Below, piece by piece: positions 24,901 to 37,300 of a stretch of DNA of 64,000 nt; the first letter of the stretch is position 1, and every line of letters starts with the position of its first letter. Source of the stretch: Lithospermum erythrorhizon. Its lineage: Eukaryota; Streptophyta; Magnoliopsida; Boraginales; Boraginaceae. A model generated the notes under the pieces. The model worked only from the letters and a program-made list of their open reading frames with translations, did no database searches and was not told the DNA's origin. Location of the stretch: the NCBI GenBank assembly GCA_019722365.1, contig JADFUC010000335.1:868001-932000 (forward strand). The letters run 5' to 3'. The position numbers and the translations under genes were made by a program.

Positions 24901-27242
24901 AAACTCCGGCTACACTAAGTATTGGTTTAAATAGAAAGAAACTAATTTAACCCGACTTTGAAGGTTTAGGTACATTTTAACTATACCTTTGTTGCTGCCA
25001 AATTGTCGGGAAGCCTCAGAGACTGACAATTTGATGATTCATTGATTTCCATCAATTTCCAAATTCTAGATTTGTCTGTGGGTTCATCAGCCATTCTGGA
25101 CTTCAAATCAACTAAGCTTTGGTTATCGCCATTCTACAATAATACATATTCAATCTTCATCAGAGTTGTGTTAATTAAGAATCTATATGGAGCAGAGAGA
25201 TATCATCCAAAGTTTCAAACATAATTAATTGCAAGGAAACATCTATCTAGTATCTTTGAGAGACACCGATGTAATACCTTTCAAGGAAAAAGTAAGCATC
25301 AAGATAGGGAACAGAATTAACAAATTAAACTCCACCGTCAAATGTCTAACTTAAGCTCGAAAAGCTAATTTGCGAGAGCATCGCGCAAAAAAGCTAATTT
25401 GCGAGAGCATCACACACCGTAGCACCCCTTGATGCCATTGAACCAATGCGATTTGTGAAACTTGATCCAAGAGTCCCAGCTCCAAAATTCTTATTTGAAG
25501 GAGACTATATACACATGAAACAAATCAATAACATCTTCGGGTATAAGATGATTAATAGAATGACCTAATTAATCATCATCTACCTTTATTATAGCTGCAG
25601 AGGCTGCTCTAGAAGATTCAAACGGACGATTTTCCACTGTTCTTAGGAGGTCAAGGCCATCAGTGTTCGCTAAAATTTTAATACCATTCTCATTTGTTGA
25701 AACAGCCAATAGTTTCCCTTCTTTGTTGAACCGAATACAAGGAGAAGCCTGAGAATATGATCACCTAAAGACAATTAATAAGAAAGACACAATGTGTACA
25801 TTGGAGCACATTTACAACAACAAAGTTTGCAGACATATAATCCGAGTATATAGTAACTACCGGTAATCCACCCTCTGCCTTGACAGTTGCCAACAAGTTA
25901 ACATTGTCCATGTCCCAAAATTTTACACTGAACTCATCACCCACAGCCAAGAACCGGTTTTTCGTAGTATCGAACTGCACAATTCCTGTGGCTTGCATTC
26001 CAAGACCCAAATATGAACGTTTAATAGCTCCTTCATTGTCATCCCATTCAACGAGATATGAATCACCTTCTTTATTAGATCCACATGAAAATAGCCTAGA
26101 TTCATTGATAGATTCATTGAGTACTATAAGCTAACTAATAGAGTTACCATAACCAAAACATTTTGTAAGAAATTAGCAGAACGTAGGACCTTTTTCCATC
26201 AGAACTATAAGCCAATGTTATGGTGGAATAACCAGGAGCATTGTAGTCAACTATACAAGCATTATTATCATATAGCCATGCCTTTATCTTCCCATCAGTA
26301 CTCGTTGCAAATATATACTGATAATTTGTGTCCTGAGAGAAAGAAAATTGGATATACATCAGATAGTGAGACCATAGTAGAATAATAGTTCAAATACCAA
26401 CATAAATTGAAAATTGCCAAGACAGTCAACTTATGAACTTTTCAGGCAAATCAAAATCCCCGGTTTTTGAGTAATCAATTTCATTTCTAGCAGGCAATTG
26501 TTAGTCTATTTCTGTTTCTACTTCCCTTTTAATCCTTTTGTTGCATAGTAGCAGAGCACAAAATATATCTAACTCTCAGGTCTCCATAATTTGTCAACGT
26601 TGCTCCTTAAATATGTTTATAAGTGACACTTCAGTAAATTGTATTATATTTCACACTAGCATATAAACTTGTCCCACAGTGAAGCATATTTAAATTTTTA
26701 AATCAGAAAATGGAACTTTCTCTCTTCCGCTCAAGAACTTAGAGAAAACCCCCTCTTACATTCTTATTTCAAGCACTACAATAATGACAAGAAAACAACA
26801 GCTACAATATACATAAAAGTACTTTATCTTACAAGCAATTGCAATTCATCGGAATGGAGATAATATGATAAACCTGTCTATCTTCTTTGAAATGAGGACA
26901 TATGGAATATACTGGAGCTTCATGGCCTTCGAATGTAAACTGTTTAGTCCCTGTTATTGCATCCCAGACCTACCGAAAATAAAAAATTGAAATGTCCATG
27001 CTAGAGAGTAAGTCGCCCATTCTTGCAACATTGCTTCCTAATGTATAGCAACGGCAAAAGTAACTGAACCTTGACAAGCCTGTCTTCCCCACAGGTGATG
27101 GCAAAAAGTTGTTCATTTGGGCAAGAGAAAGCAAGATCATTAACACTTCCAGCATGAGCCTCAATCTGGTTCATAACAGGTGGACATGAATTCAGCGAAG
27201 ATCAGTTACACAATAGTAATAGAAGAGAACTGGCATGCACAA

Positions 27243-27299
<57 letters not shown>

Positions 27300-30284
27300 C
27301 ATTATTAAGGACTTTTACTTTGTACATTTTTTTTTTGTTTCTTTTTCTGTTGTATGTATGTGTGTGTTTGTGGTGGGGTTAGGTGTTGAGTAGTTGAGGG
27401 GGAGAAGGATAGAAGAATGACAAACCTCAAGGTGATTTCCAAGATCATGACCGCCATGATAAGAATATATGTGAACGATGTGCTTCGAGTATGCAACCCC
27501 TAAAGAAAAGAAAATACAGAATGCAGTCAAGGCAATATCGTCATTTGATTTTCTATTTTCAAGCAAATTATTAATTCAAATGGAACTCATTTGCTGTGTA
27601 CAACTGTACATGATTAAATAAATCTGAGTTTCTAAAGCATACCGAATAGGGCACCATCTGGACTCCATATAACACGATTAACAGTGGCAGAATAGTCATT
27701 TGGTAGAGATGTCTGTGAACAATCCATGATGCCAAAATCTGTTAGTTCTCACAGATGACCTTGATGATTAAAAAAGATATTAAAGAACCACACAAGAAGT
27801 GACATTGGAAAACAGACCTGTAAAGTAGCTGAACATGCACCTAGATCCCACACCTTAAAAGTTCTGTGAGCCAACCTCTCCTGTGCACATAGTGCCCAAA
27901 CCATAATCTCTCCCGTGTTTGTACCAACTAAAATAAGCAAATTAGTCTGTAGAATATAAGAATAATCTAAGTAGCGTAATATCATTTAGAGGTACTGACC
28001 AAGAAGTAAAGATTGTTGCAGCGGATGGAAATCCATACTCCTAACTGCAGACCCTTGATTTAAAGTCATAACAACGGCCTTGGGCAAATCATTGGATGAG
28101 TATGAAGTCTGCCCATGACTTGGACCAGTAAAATTTACAGGAATAATGTTTCCCTGCTCAGTTGTAGAGTATAGTATAAATTAAGTAAAATCCAATTTGA
28201 GTTGCTAAGTTGCAATGTGAAGTGCTCTGGACAATTTTAGGTCAGACGTATGAACAATAAAAACACATGCACATAGCACAAGGTAGATATGCGAAAAATA
28301 AGGGTGTGCAACATTTATGTCCATAATCATTAAGCTGGTAAACAAAAAAATCTACTAAAACCAATCAGAAAAAGGTAGCAAATAGGGAACGACCCACTAT
28401 TAGCATCTTAGAACTCATACAATGGAAGCATTAGACATACTTCATCTGACATTCCAAAAGGTCTTGCCCGCTTCAACACATGTTCAGAATTAGCTATTTG
28501 AAAGTCGACTACTGCATTATCTGATGTGGGCGTCCTAGGACGCTTCAATACAGCTGCCAAAGATGATTTTGACCAAATGAAAATACTTGGTTAGGAAAGC
28601 AGTCAATGAGCAGAAAAACAAACATTCAAAGAAAAAAATAATCTACTACGGAGTGTCGTGCCCACAAGAATATACTCCGTATTTGAAAGGCAACAAGAAA
28701 ATTACAAGTATCGGCACCTGTGTTATTAAGAGTGAAACCAATTGGCCCAGCAGAAACAGAGGGATGCAGAACCTGAGAATTTGCCATCCACCCTGCAAAT
28801 GATGTTGGGAGAGGAGATGGTGCAGACTGAAAGGGCTTCATAGACACAAGAGCAGCCTAAGACACGATTCACAATGGTTAGTAGTAAAATAACCTTCAGT
28901 AAATATACTCTACTTACACCATGAGCCATTAAGGGGAGAAACCCCCCAGGATTAGGCACATTGGCACCAAAGAGGGTATTCGGTATAGGGGGCAAGGTCT
29001 GTGCAGCATTTTGTTGTGATTGCCCACAAGAATGATCCACAAATAGGGTTTTTATCTCCGGGTTAGGCCTTGGATTCTTACAGAGATGATGTTGCCAATT
29101 CAAACTGCATTAAGAAAGGGGAAAAAATCAGACGGTTAAAAAACCCAAAGCTGTCATATATGGAACACGCAGAGACTTACCCTTGATTAATCATAGTCCG
29201 CAGCCTTGAATTCTGCAAGGATGGAAAATACAATTTCTCTCGTAAAAGAGGGTTTGCCTCGATCAATTTTTTAAGCTCCAAAAGCAAAATAGTTCTAGCA
29301 GAATTTGTGTCAATATACGTTGATAGATGCTCATGTTGCCTGCATGTTAGCATAAACAGATTAGGATCGATTAGTTCTGTTTTGATTATTGTTTATCCAA
29401 TAACAGACACCAAATACCCTGCCTATTACCTGAAGTTCTCAAGAGACAGAAGTAGAGTCATCTCTTTGAAAATGTCCACATTAGAAGTTGAAAAGACTTT
29501 CAAATCCTTCATTAAAATGTCAACAGCTTTAGGGCGATCGTTCCTGTAGTTAAATACAAAAATTATTTACTAGAGTTCGATACAATGGAGTATTAGTTTG
29601 AACCAAGTACAGAAAGAGTGAATGCCAAGCCAATAACAAAATTAGCTAAGGATGTCAAGAATCACATACATATCCAATGCTTCCAGGTACTTCTGCTTTC
29701 GGATCTCAAAGAACATTTTCATCGAGTACCTATTATCGTCAACCTTAGTAAAGCCACTGAGATACCCTTCCACCTCGTCCCAGTCTCCATTTAACGTCAA
29801 ATGCTCAAAATAACTCATGTTAAAGAAGTATCCGGACTCTTTCTCCAATCTATATTCACCATATTACAACCAATCACAAAAATAAACCAAACAGCATAAA
29901 AATCTTTAGGAAGAAGATAAAATTTAATTCTCTCCATCAAATTATGACCAAAAAGATCGTATCAACGAGACATGCTAAACTTGAATACTCCAAGTAGTCC
30001 AAATTTTAAAATTATTTTCATAGAAGGTAATGATTAAGTCCAATTAAATCCCCATCGAAAATCCAACCCAGAAGTTGATCTTTTTTCATGCCTTCCATTT
30101 TTATCAGTATTCAAGTATTCTACTCGAAAATATTACAAAAAATTACAATTGAATCAAACATGAAAATTCAAACATATCCACTCACTTTCCCAAACAGCCT
30201 TTACCTGTGAACACTATCACTGTATTTCTCTTCATCCAGAAACTGAAGTACAAGAAACACCAGATCTCTGCTCAGCAGCGACAT
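21923..30284 (-). CDS. TPR4: TOPLESS-related transcriptional co-repressor (TPR4-like)
   Basis: Nuclear Groucho/TLE-type co-repressor that binds EAR (LxLxL) motifs of repressors such as Aux/IAA and recruits histone deacetylases. I resolved 25 coding exons, from 30205-30284 (first) to 21923-22118 (last), whose lengths sum to 3423 bases, or 1140 aa (TOPLESS family 1120-1140). Order: LisH (residues about 4-36), CTLH, CRA, the LNWQHHLCKNPRPNPEIKTL segment, a proline-rich linker with FAGWM and SVSAGPIGF, then two WD40 propellers with SPDGALFGVAYSKHIVHIYS, KAWLYDNNACIVDYNAPG, FALSKNDSYVMSASGGKISL and AFHPQDNNVIAIGMDD. The linker and second propeller match TPR4 best in my memory. Intron 20 has a GC donor (AAG|GCAAGT at 23995). 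The CTLH region is more divergent than usual. The assignment to TPR4 rather than another TPR is moderate. Confidence 0.94.
25359..25412. repeat. Short tandem duplication beside exon 17 of the TPR4-like gene
   Basis: AAAAGCTAATTTGCGAGAGC occurs twice with a period of about 29 bases, ending a few bases from the exon 17 donor (exon end 25418, minus strand). Confidence 0.8.
27249..27295. repeat. (GA)n microsatellite in a TPR4-like intron
   Basis: About 23 uninterrupted GA units (CT on the transcribed strand), lying in the intron between exons 11 and 12. Confidence 0.95.
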
Positions 30285-30415
30285 GTTCACTTCCCCCACC
30301 TATCAAAACATTCTAGGTTAATTAGCAACCCGAAATTCCACCAAAAACACAAAATCCATTCGCTCCTACGTCAAAGTCAACATGCCCCAATACTTCTGAA
30401 GAGTCTTCCGCCCAA

Positions 30416-30612
30416 TGGTGGAGCTTAGAAGATACTAAGAGAGACAACGGTCCCCCCTCAATTTTAATTATTTTCGAATTTATTATATAATTATAAGATA
30501 TTTTACACAAAATATAGCAATTATCCCCCCCTCCCCCTCAATGATGTAAAAAATTTATTTAAATAGGTTACACGTTTTTAGCCCCCTCAATTTTAGTTCA
30601 AGCTCCGCCACT
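30416..30612. mobile_element. MITE-like element with GGTGGAGCTT ends
   Basis: About 197 bases bounded by GGTGGAGCTTAGAAG on the left and, on the opposite strand, AGTGGCGGAGCTTGAACT on the right. Inside, CCCCTCAATTTTA-like blocks appear near 30453 and 30582, with a shorter CCCCTCAAT at 30534. No coding capacity. Superfamily is uncertain. Confidence 0.55.
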
Positions 30613-30885
30613 AATTCTCCTAAGCGGCTAAGGGGGCCAAACAGGAAGGCTGTTTTCGGATTGACCCAAAGTAATTTTCAAAAGCTATCTACTACTTCAC
30701 GGTATATAAGTAGATAGATAAGAAGCGTACTTAATGCAATGGTTCATTTAAATTTATTCCCTTATATAGAAAAGCATATTTATTCCATTATATCCAAGAG
30801 TCCTACAATATCAAATTCCTCCTAAATTCCAAAAATTAGTCGTAAAACCACTAGCTCTCCTAATTCCACCTAAAACTCATTTAAA

Positions 30886-31089
30886 TACTTCCTCCGTCCC
30901 TAAAAATTGTGACATTTTGACTTTTTACGTGATATTTTTGTTTGTGTTTTATAATATTTTATGAAAAATATATCAATAAAAAATGCATTTATTATTATAC
31001 AACACAAAAAAACATATTTATGATCAAAGTTCAACTATTAAAAATTTAAAAAATTAAAATCTTACAATATTTTAGGGATGGAGGGAGTA
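30886..31089. mobile_element. Stowaway-type MITE in TPR4-like leader intron
   Basis: TACTTCCTCCGTCCCTAAAA at the left end and TTTTAGGGATGGAGGGAGTA at the right end are complementary, the classic Stowaway CTCCCTCCGTCCC ends with TA target duplication. 204 bases, AT-rich interior. Confidence 0.9.
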
Positions 31090-31980
31090 AAAAAAATAAA
31101 TAAATAAAAGACGAACACAATAAATCACATAACAATTAACAACATAACCTCCACCAAACAAACCTTAAAACTCCAAAATTCAATAAAAGTGAAAATTATA
31201 TACTACAAAAATATGAACATTTCTGCATGCATATATTCCATACATAATAAGTCACACATATAAATAATAAATTGAGAAATAAATTACAAACAGAGGTGAA
31301 ATATCGTACCTAGTAAAGATGAAGATCGGAGGTTTTTTCTAGAGAGAGAAAGAGAAATTCAGTTAGGTTTTTGTCTCACTATACATGTTTATCTTGTTCA
31401 CTACTCTGCATTTTTTTCAAATTAATTTTTGTAGTGAGAGAAAGAGAAAATGGAAAAGTGATGAAATGAAGATGTGTGTGATATAAATAGGGGGGAGTGA
31501 TAAGTAGTGGAATTTGTTGGAAGTGGGTGATGATAAGTGAGTTGGATTATTGGATTTATTGTGAAAAGTGCAGGGATTTATAAATGTTTTCTGATAAAGT
31601 AGTTGACTTATATTCGGCTTTATTGGGGAGAAATTCGAGGAGCGATGTGGTGAGAAATGATTAAGTAGATGCATCCACATGATAATAGGTGGACTTCTGG
31701 GCCCACCAGCATGTGGAGATATTTTTTACTGTTGCACGAGCATGAAGTTTGGGGTTAAGATAGGGTGTATTTGGTTGGATTCCATGAGTAAGGTTGTGAA
31801 AAGAGTATGGGATTTGACGTTTGATTTTTTTCCAACGATATGAAATCATTATAAAAATGACCAACGACAAAAGTTATAGGTTTATACTAGCTTCTAGCTA
31901 TTACAATCTTCAACAAGAGAAGAAATAAGCCAATGGGAAGGAGTATTAAGCCATATCGCTCGTTTCTTCGATCCGTAATT

Positions 31981-32550
31981 CTAATGTGCTACCCTATGAG
32001 CCGCATTGTTATTAAACCTCTTAGTGAACATGAATCTCACCTCCATGTTTTTGCTCCAATGAAGAACATCCGTAATGACTACATCGATCTCCACCGGAAT
32101 ACCAACTACATTTGTAAGAACTTGAATTAAATATTTCGAATAACTCTCAACCTCCACTCGTCTCCAACCTAGCTGCTTTGCAAACTCAAGTCCTTCCCTA
32201 ATAGCTAGTGCCTCTGTTGCAAGATCACTTGCCACTTTGCCCATAGCCTTAAACAGCCCCTCTACAAACGACCCAGCTTCATCATGGATGATAGCTCCCA
32301 CAACACTATTTCCTCCATTCTTGTCCCAAGCCCCATCACAACTTAATTTAACAAAATATGCTCCAGATTTGCTCCGTGATTGTATCCCATCATTTGGTAC
32401 AACTTCACTCTTATCACTGACCATCCGTCCAACCCCCTTGTTGGATTCGCCGTAGTCCGTAGCTAGCCGAATTCCTTCCCCAATCGCATGTTCCCAACTG
32501 TGGTTACCCTTTCCAAAAGCCAACTCATTCCGATATTTCCATAATTGCTA
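31981..32550 (-). pseudogene. LINE-type retrotransposon C-terminus, RNase H domain relic
   Basis: About 180 residues open on the minus strand, resembling the end of plant non-LTR retrotransposon ORF2. The zf-RVT tail (LWKYRNELAFGKG) is followed by an RNase H-like domain (VKLSCDGAWDKNGG, TEALAIREGLEFAKQLGW) and a final NNNAAHRVAH. A stop codon interrupts the frame just upstream (W-stop-QLWKY), and no reverse transcriptase precedes it. The position normally holding the third catalytic aspartate (family VESDS) reads VESYS, so the domain should be inactive. A host gene derived from such a domain is possible but less likely. Confidence 0.75.
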
Positions 32551-34255
32551 CCAGTCACGGAAGTTTCGCCACCTCGCACCTTCGATCGAGAAATTCCACG
32601 GTGTTGCAAACCAAAATCACTGTGAGAATGGAAAATCCAGGAATAAATATTTCGTTTTTGGATTTGATAGAGTTCTAATCAAAACTATTCCCTCCATCCC
32701 ATTTTCATTAATATATATCATTGGGCAAATAAAAATGATTCTGGAGAAAACTAAAATAGGTAGACAACACATGAAATCTAAAACTAAGGAAAACAGATGT
32801 CATATACAAAATCGATCTAGTTTCGGCAACTAGATCTTTTCAAAAAAACCGGTGGGAGTAGAAATAAGGTTCAACAAAATACTAGTTCTTCCATTTAATT
32901 GTTGCTTTAAAAAGTTGTTCCAAACTCCCATACTTTGTATCCATGCAAATGTGCTAGAGATAACCTGCAATAAAGAGAGATCCAATGCAAAAATTATAGT
33001 ATGTGGCAAAGTGGAAGTCGTCAGTAGAAGACCGAATTATTGCTACCATGATATGTTGGGTAACTTGTGGAATATATGTTGTGGTATGTGGTTGCAAAGG
33101 TGGTATATTTATTTGGTCAGGCAATATGATAAAATGATTATTAATTAAACATCGAATATGGATGTATGTGATTGTGTATTATGATGTAAGGAAAGATAAA
33201 TATGATATGTAGGGGGAGTTTGGCCATTTTAATTTTGCATAAAATTTGAGAAAAATTCACATTACTCCATTTTCCTCCATAATGAACTAAAAGTTTAATC
33301 AATTTCAATTTTCATTTCAAGAAAAGCTGTCATACAATTTGGGGATGGAAGGAGTAGTTAATTTTTTTCCTTCTAACTATAGAAGCAGGTAAATACATAC
33401 GATAGAAATGCAATTGCACTTTGGAAATCCCACCCAGGAAAGTGGGCGCTGAAAATCATATACTGGCCAAGAATCAAAAACGGTATCTTCGATGTAGGTT
33501 CGCACCGCTACAACTAGGCCATGGGGCCCGGGTAGTAATTTTAGTTCAAACTATATAAATTTAAATTTTTTAATTTTTTTTTATCTATCTTGAAAATTTC
33601 ATAGAGTTATATACTTCTATCAAGTTTTTTATCTAAACTTTTTATTTACCCTTGTTTCCGAAAATTTTGGTAGACTGCTATTTATTGTTTTTTGGGCTTC
33701 CCAAACACCAATTCACCGCACTATTGTTTTGACGAGTCCTACATAGGGTTATAAAGTATTCCTTAGTATTCATGATACTAAAGGTTACTTTAGTAATTTC
33801 ATCCTCCCATCACACCAAACAAGCATCACCCCATTCCTCTCCTCAACTCCACCCCGTACCTCCTTTTCCATTTCAAATCCAAAATAATCCTTTATCCCAA
33901 ATTAATTGTCAACTATTGTATTTCAGTTTATCTCTATCAAATCAAAAATTTTCCAGAGCTATTTTCAATCAAACCAACAAAAATCTTTCCCAAATCAATT
34001 TGTATTGATTTGGTGGTTAGTAGTTCAATTTGAAGTTTAAAACTAAAGTAAGTTTAGTACTTAATTCTTTAATTAATACTTCAATTTAACTTTTACAACT
34101 GAATTCTAATATTAATTTTGACATCAGAATGTTTAGAAAATAATTTCATGAATGTTTAGAAATTAATTTGGTGCTGGCTTTTGTTGTTAATTTTGATCTC
34201 GCACCCAGCCCCCTCGTCTCGCCTTACACCACTATCAACAACGCCATGAATCCAG
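32551..34255. other. Gene-poor region with a possible Stowaway relic
   Basis: No gene recognised. ATTCCCTCCATCCCATTTTC at about 32691 and the complementary-type GGGGATGGAAGGAGTA at about 33341-33356 could be the ends of a Stowaway element enlarged by later insertions, as 665 bases is long for that family. The rest is AT-rich with short accidental ORFs. Confidence 0.35.
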
Positions 34256-34745
34256 GTAATTTTGATGCTTACTGGTAATTTTTCTTACTTTTTTAATGAA
34301 GTTTGGTTTTTTGTGTTGATTATATTTTTGTATTTAATAGTTTTATCTTTATGGTATTTTTTGTATTTAAATTTTGGGTATTTTTATTTGACATCAAGTT
34401 GTTGTTAAATTTTACTTTGTTAACGATGCTAATCAGATGAAATTTATGTCATTTAACAAGTTTCACCTCGTGGCTTCTATTTTGATGTTTATTAGTAATT
34501 TTTTTTCTTTCTTTTAAATAAAGTTTTGTATTTTGTGTTGATTATGATATTTTGTACTAATAGTTTTATCTTTTATGGGTATTTTCAGATATGATGATAT
34601 TGTTGTTGTTGTTGTTGATGCTAATTGTTTGCAATTTAGTTTTCTGAAGCCTTTATTTTGATGCTTACTGGTAAATTTTTTTCTTTTTTTTAAAGTGAAG
34701 TTTGGGTTTTTGTGTTGATTATGGTTTTAATTATATTATTAATAA
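34256..34745. repeat. Three dispersed direct copies of a ~100-base unit
   Basis: A T-rich block beginning TTTTGATGCTTACTGGTAA and continuing through AAGTTTGG, TTTTGTGTTGATTAT and AATAGTTTTATCTTT occurs at about 34258-34360, 34480-34585 and 34651-34740. The copies differ by point changes, so the duplication is not recent. Confidence 0.75.
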
Positions 34746-35817
34746 TAAATTATTATGGTTGATTTTAGTGGACACGCTAGTCGGTGAAGGCAATGTAAGG
34801 AAGCATTTGTGTATGTCGAGCCTACAACTTCTAATGGGTTGTAGAAGGTGAAATTGGTTGTGGTTGAGCATCAAGAGGACTTGGTCAGGCAAGTATTTCT
34901 AAATTGAACAACCTCGAACAAATCCCGCCAGATCAGGCATCATGGCTTCACTCATAATGGGACAGAGGTAGTACTCATGACAAGGTTGAGAACACATTGA
35001 AGGAAGCATCCGGTGGATGTACTACTAATGTTGCAGATTAGATTGAAAGAGAGCGACAGTACACAACTAAAGGTAAGCTATGTTCGACTTGGAAATTTAG
35101 TTGGAAGTCAGGTGTATCTATTTGAGTTGTAATTGATTATGGATAACAATATTTTTCCTTTTATGTTGATTTTTAGCTATTTTTACATAAAAATATTTGT
35201 AGTAGTAACTATTCTCCCGAAATACAATAAACCATAGTTATGGTAAATTGTAAGAAATCATTATAAACCATTTGTGTCCTATATTATGGCACATGTCCGC
35301 ATCAAGCGCCTATTATGGTAAAAAAAGATTAATATAACATACAATACCACGGCTAAGCATTCTTCCGTAATAAGAAACATTTAAGAAGAAAAATATATTT
35401 AAAAAATTAGAAAAAAAATCGCTTTTCATATGTAATGAATAAGCCATAAAGTTATGGGCACATTATTATGGAAAAAATATGTACAAATCACACCGAAGCT
35501 ACATATCATGGACAAATATGTGCCAAACCACAATCGTAAGGTACATTGTAAGGGGCCATGTACAACCCATTCCAAATTAGATAATTTTTCTCTAAATCGG
35601 GCATCAACCTGATTTTGCTTTTGTTTGAATCTTGACGTTGCTTTATCTTTTTTCCACCAATCTAGTTGAATTTTTACTATTTTTGCATAAGAATACTTGT
35701 GGCAGTGACTATTATCCTCCACCTCTTTTGACGTGAACAATATATTTCAGTTTTTGATTGACCACACCAAACCTATATCAGGGTAAAATGTGCTTCTTTA
35801 GAAGAGATATTATAATA
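34746..35817. other. Non-coding, no recognised feature
   Basis: No open frame with family similarity. Short ORFs here look accidental. A somewhat GC-richer patch (34780-35050) may be old element sequence, but no domain could be read. Confidence 0.4.
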
Positions 35818-36545
35818 TGGCAAAACTAATAATTAAAAATAAATTAATTACATACTTACCCACAAGACATGTATCAGAAGGCATAATATTGTCAAACGTA
35901 TTCGTAATAGGAAATCAAGTTGGGTACAATTTGAAAACAAAATATGATATGATATATAATAGAACATACAAAACAAAGTCAGAAAAGAAAAAATGCATAA
36001 AAATACAATACACATTTAAAAAATCATATCTCGATCTATAAACCATATACTCTCAATATAATGACATTCAAATAAAAAAATCATATCGCATCAATATTGT
36101 ACATAAATGAGAAACAGATCAAGAGTGAATCAAGTTAACATTAATTTGAAAACGTAATATGATATATAATAGAACATACAAAAAAGCGAAAAGAAAAAAA
36201 TGTATAAAAAAATACAATACACATTTGAAAATCATATCCGATCTATAAACCATATACTCAATATATAATGACATTCAAGTAAAAAACCATATCTAAATAT
36301 CAGGGCATAATGAGAAATGTAATCGAAGAGTGAATCAAGCTAACACACTAGAAAATATGATGTATAAGAGAACATACAAAACAAAGTCGAAAAGAAAAAT
36401 GCATAAAAAATACAATACAATGGCATATCTGATCTATAAACCATATCCTCTCAATATAATGGCATACAAGTAAAAACCATATCAGACCAATATTTTGGCA
36501 TAATGAGAAACATATTCATAAATATTGAATACTTACAAATTCAAG
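35818..36545. repeat. Tandem repeat array of ~200-base units
   Basis: Three tandem units, about 35933-36148, 36149-36350 and 36351-36545, share the ordered words TATGATATATAATAGAACATAC, AAAAGAAAAA, ATACAATACA, GATCTATAAACCATAT, TAATGACATTCAA, CATAATGAGAAA and GAGTGAATCAAG. A partial unit precedes them (35818-35932). The units have drifted by substitutions and small indels. No coding frame is kept across units. Confidence 0.8.
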
Positions 36546-37300
36546 TTCTGTTCAATCCAAGCCCGCAGTGTCCATATTTTTGTTAAACACTTCCAGCTTT
36601 AAGTGGGAGTCAATTGCAGCTTTTTATATATCTCTGTCATCATTCATACCTCTTATACATAACTCATTGAGTACATCTATTTTTGTAACATTTTTTAGTT
36701 AAGTGTTAATGTAAGGATTTTTTTCGTTTAAAAGAATAAATTTAATGATAAGCAAGTTCGTAGGTGTTACCGCAGCCTCTACCGCGAGGACCAATGGGTC
36801 ATTCGCTTTTTCCGTAGTCGTTACAAACCATATTTATACTATAATGTGGCATATGGTTATAAACCATATGTATGTTATATTATAACATAAAGCCTCGACT
36901 GCTATAAAAAACTGCTTCATGCTATATTATTGCAAAAGCCTTATTCAAGTTATAATTTTGAGTGATAAATTCTTCCAGACCAACACACCATTTTGCACAT
37001 CGAAAAAAATGCATTATTATGTAACAAAAAATCATAGTTATAAGTACAAATATGATTTAAGCAAAATCATAGTTTATAATAAAAATCATAGTTATGCACA
37101 ACTGAGTAGGCCATTGCCAAGACAAAATGCTAATTTAAATCGATCAATAATTCAATAAAGATATGATTTACACTAGCTACAACATCTTTCCAAGCACTTT
37201 TACATATGAAAACATCATTATTCATTAAAACTTATAACTAACAAATAAGTTCCCCAATAAGTTGAAAAGGTAACTCCATGTTGACTGTTATCTCTGGGAT
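36546..37300. other. Non-coding, A/T-rich
   Basis: No gene or clear element. Words such as AAATCATAGTTATAA recur loosely (37025-37095), probably related to the neighbouring array. Confidence 0.4.

Larger units (their letters stand above)
30285..31490 (-). promoter_or_regulatory. TPR4-like leader: TATA box, non-coding exon, uORF and leader intron
   Basis: On the minus strand a TATTTATATC box lies at about 31478-31490. It is followed by a CT-rich leader whose exon ends at 31310 (ACTAG|GTACGATATT). A matching acceptor (TTTGATAG|GTGGGGG) at 30300-30301 sits 15 bases before the ATG, so a leader intron of about 1010 bases (30300-31309) is likely. The leader exon carries a 10-codon upstream ORF at 31379-31411 (ATGCAGAGTAGTG...TAG). 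The intron contains two MITEs. Transcription start is inferred. Confidence 0.65.

Noticed and set aside
27305..27566. Minus-strand frames next to the (GA)n tract.
   Set aside because: They are intron sequence of the TPR4-like gene joined to part of exon 11.
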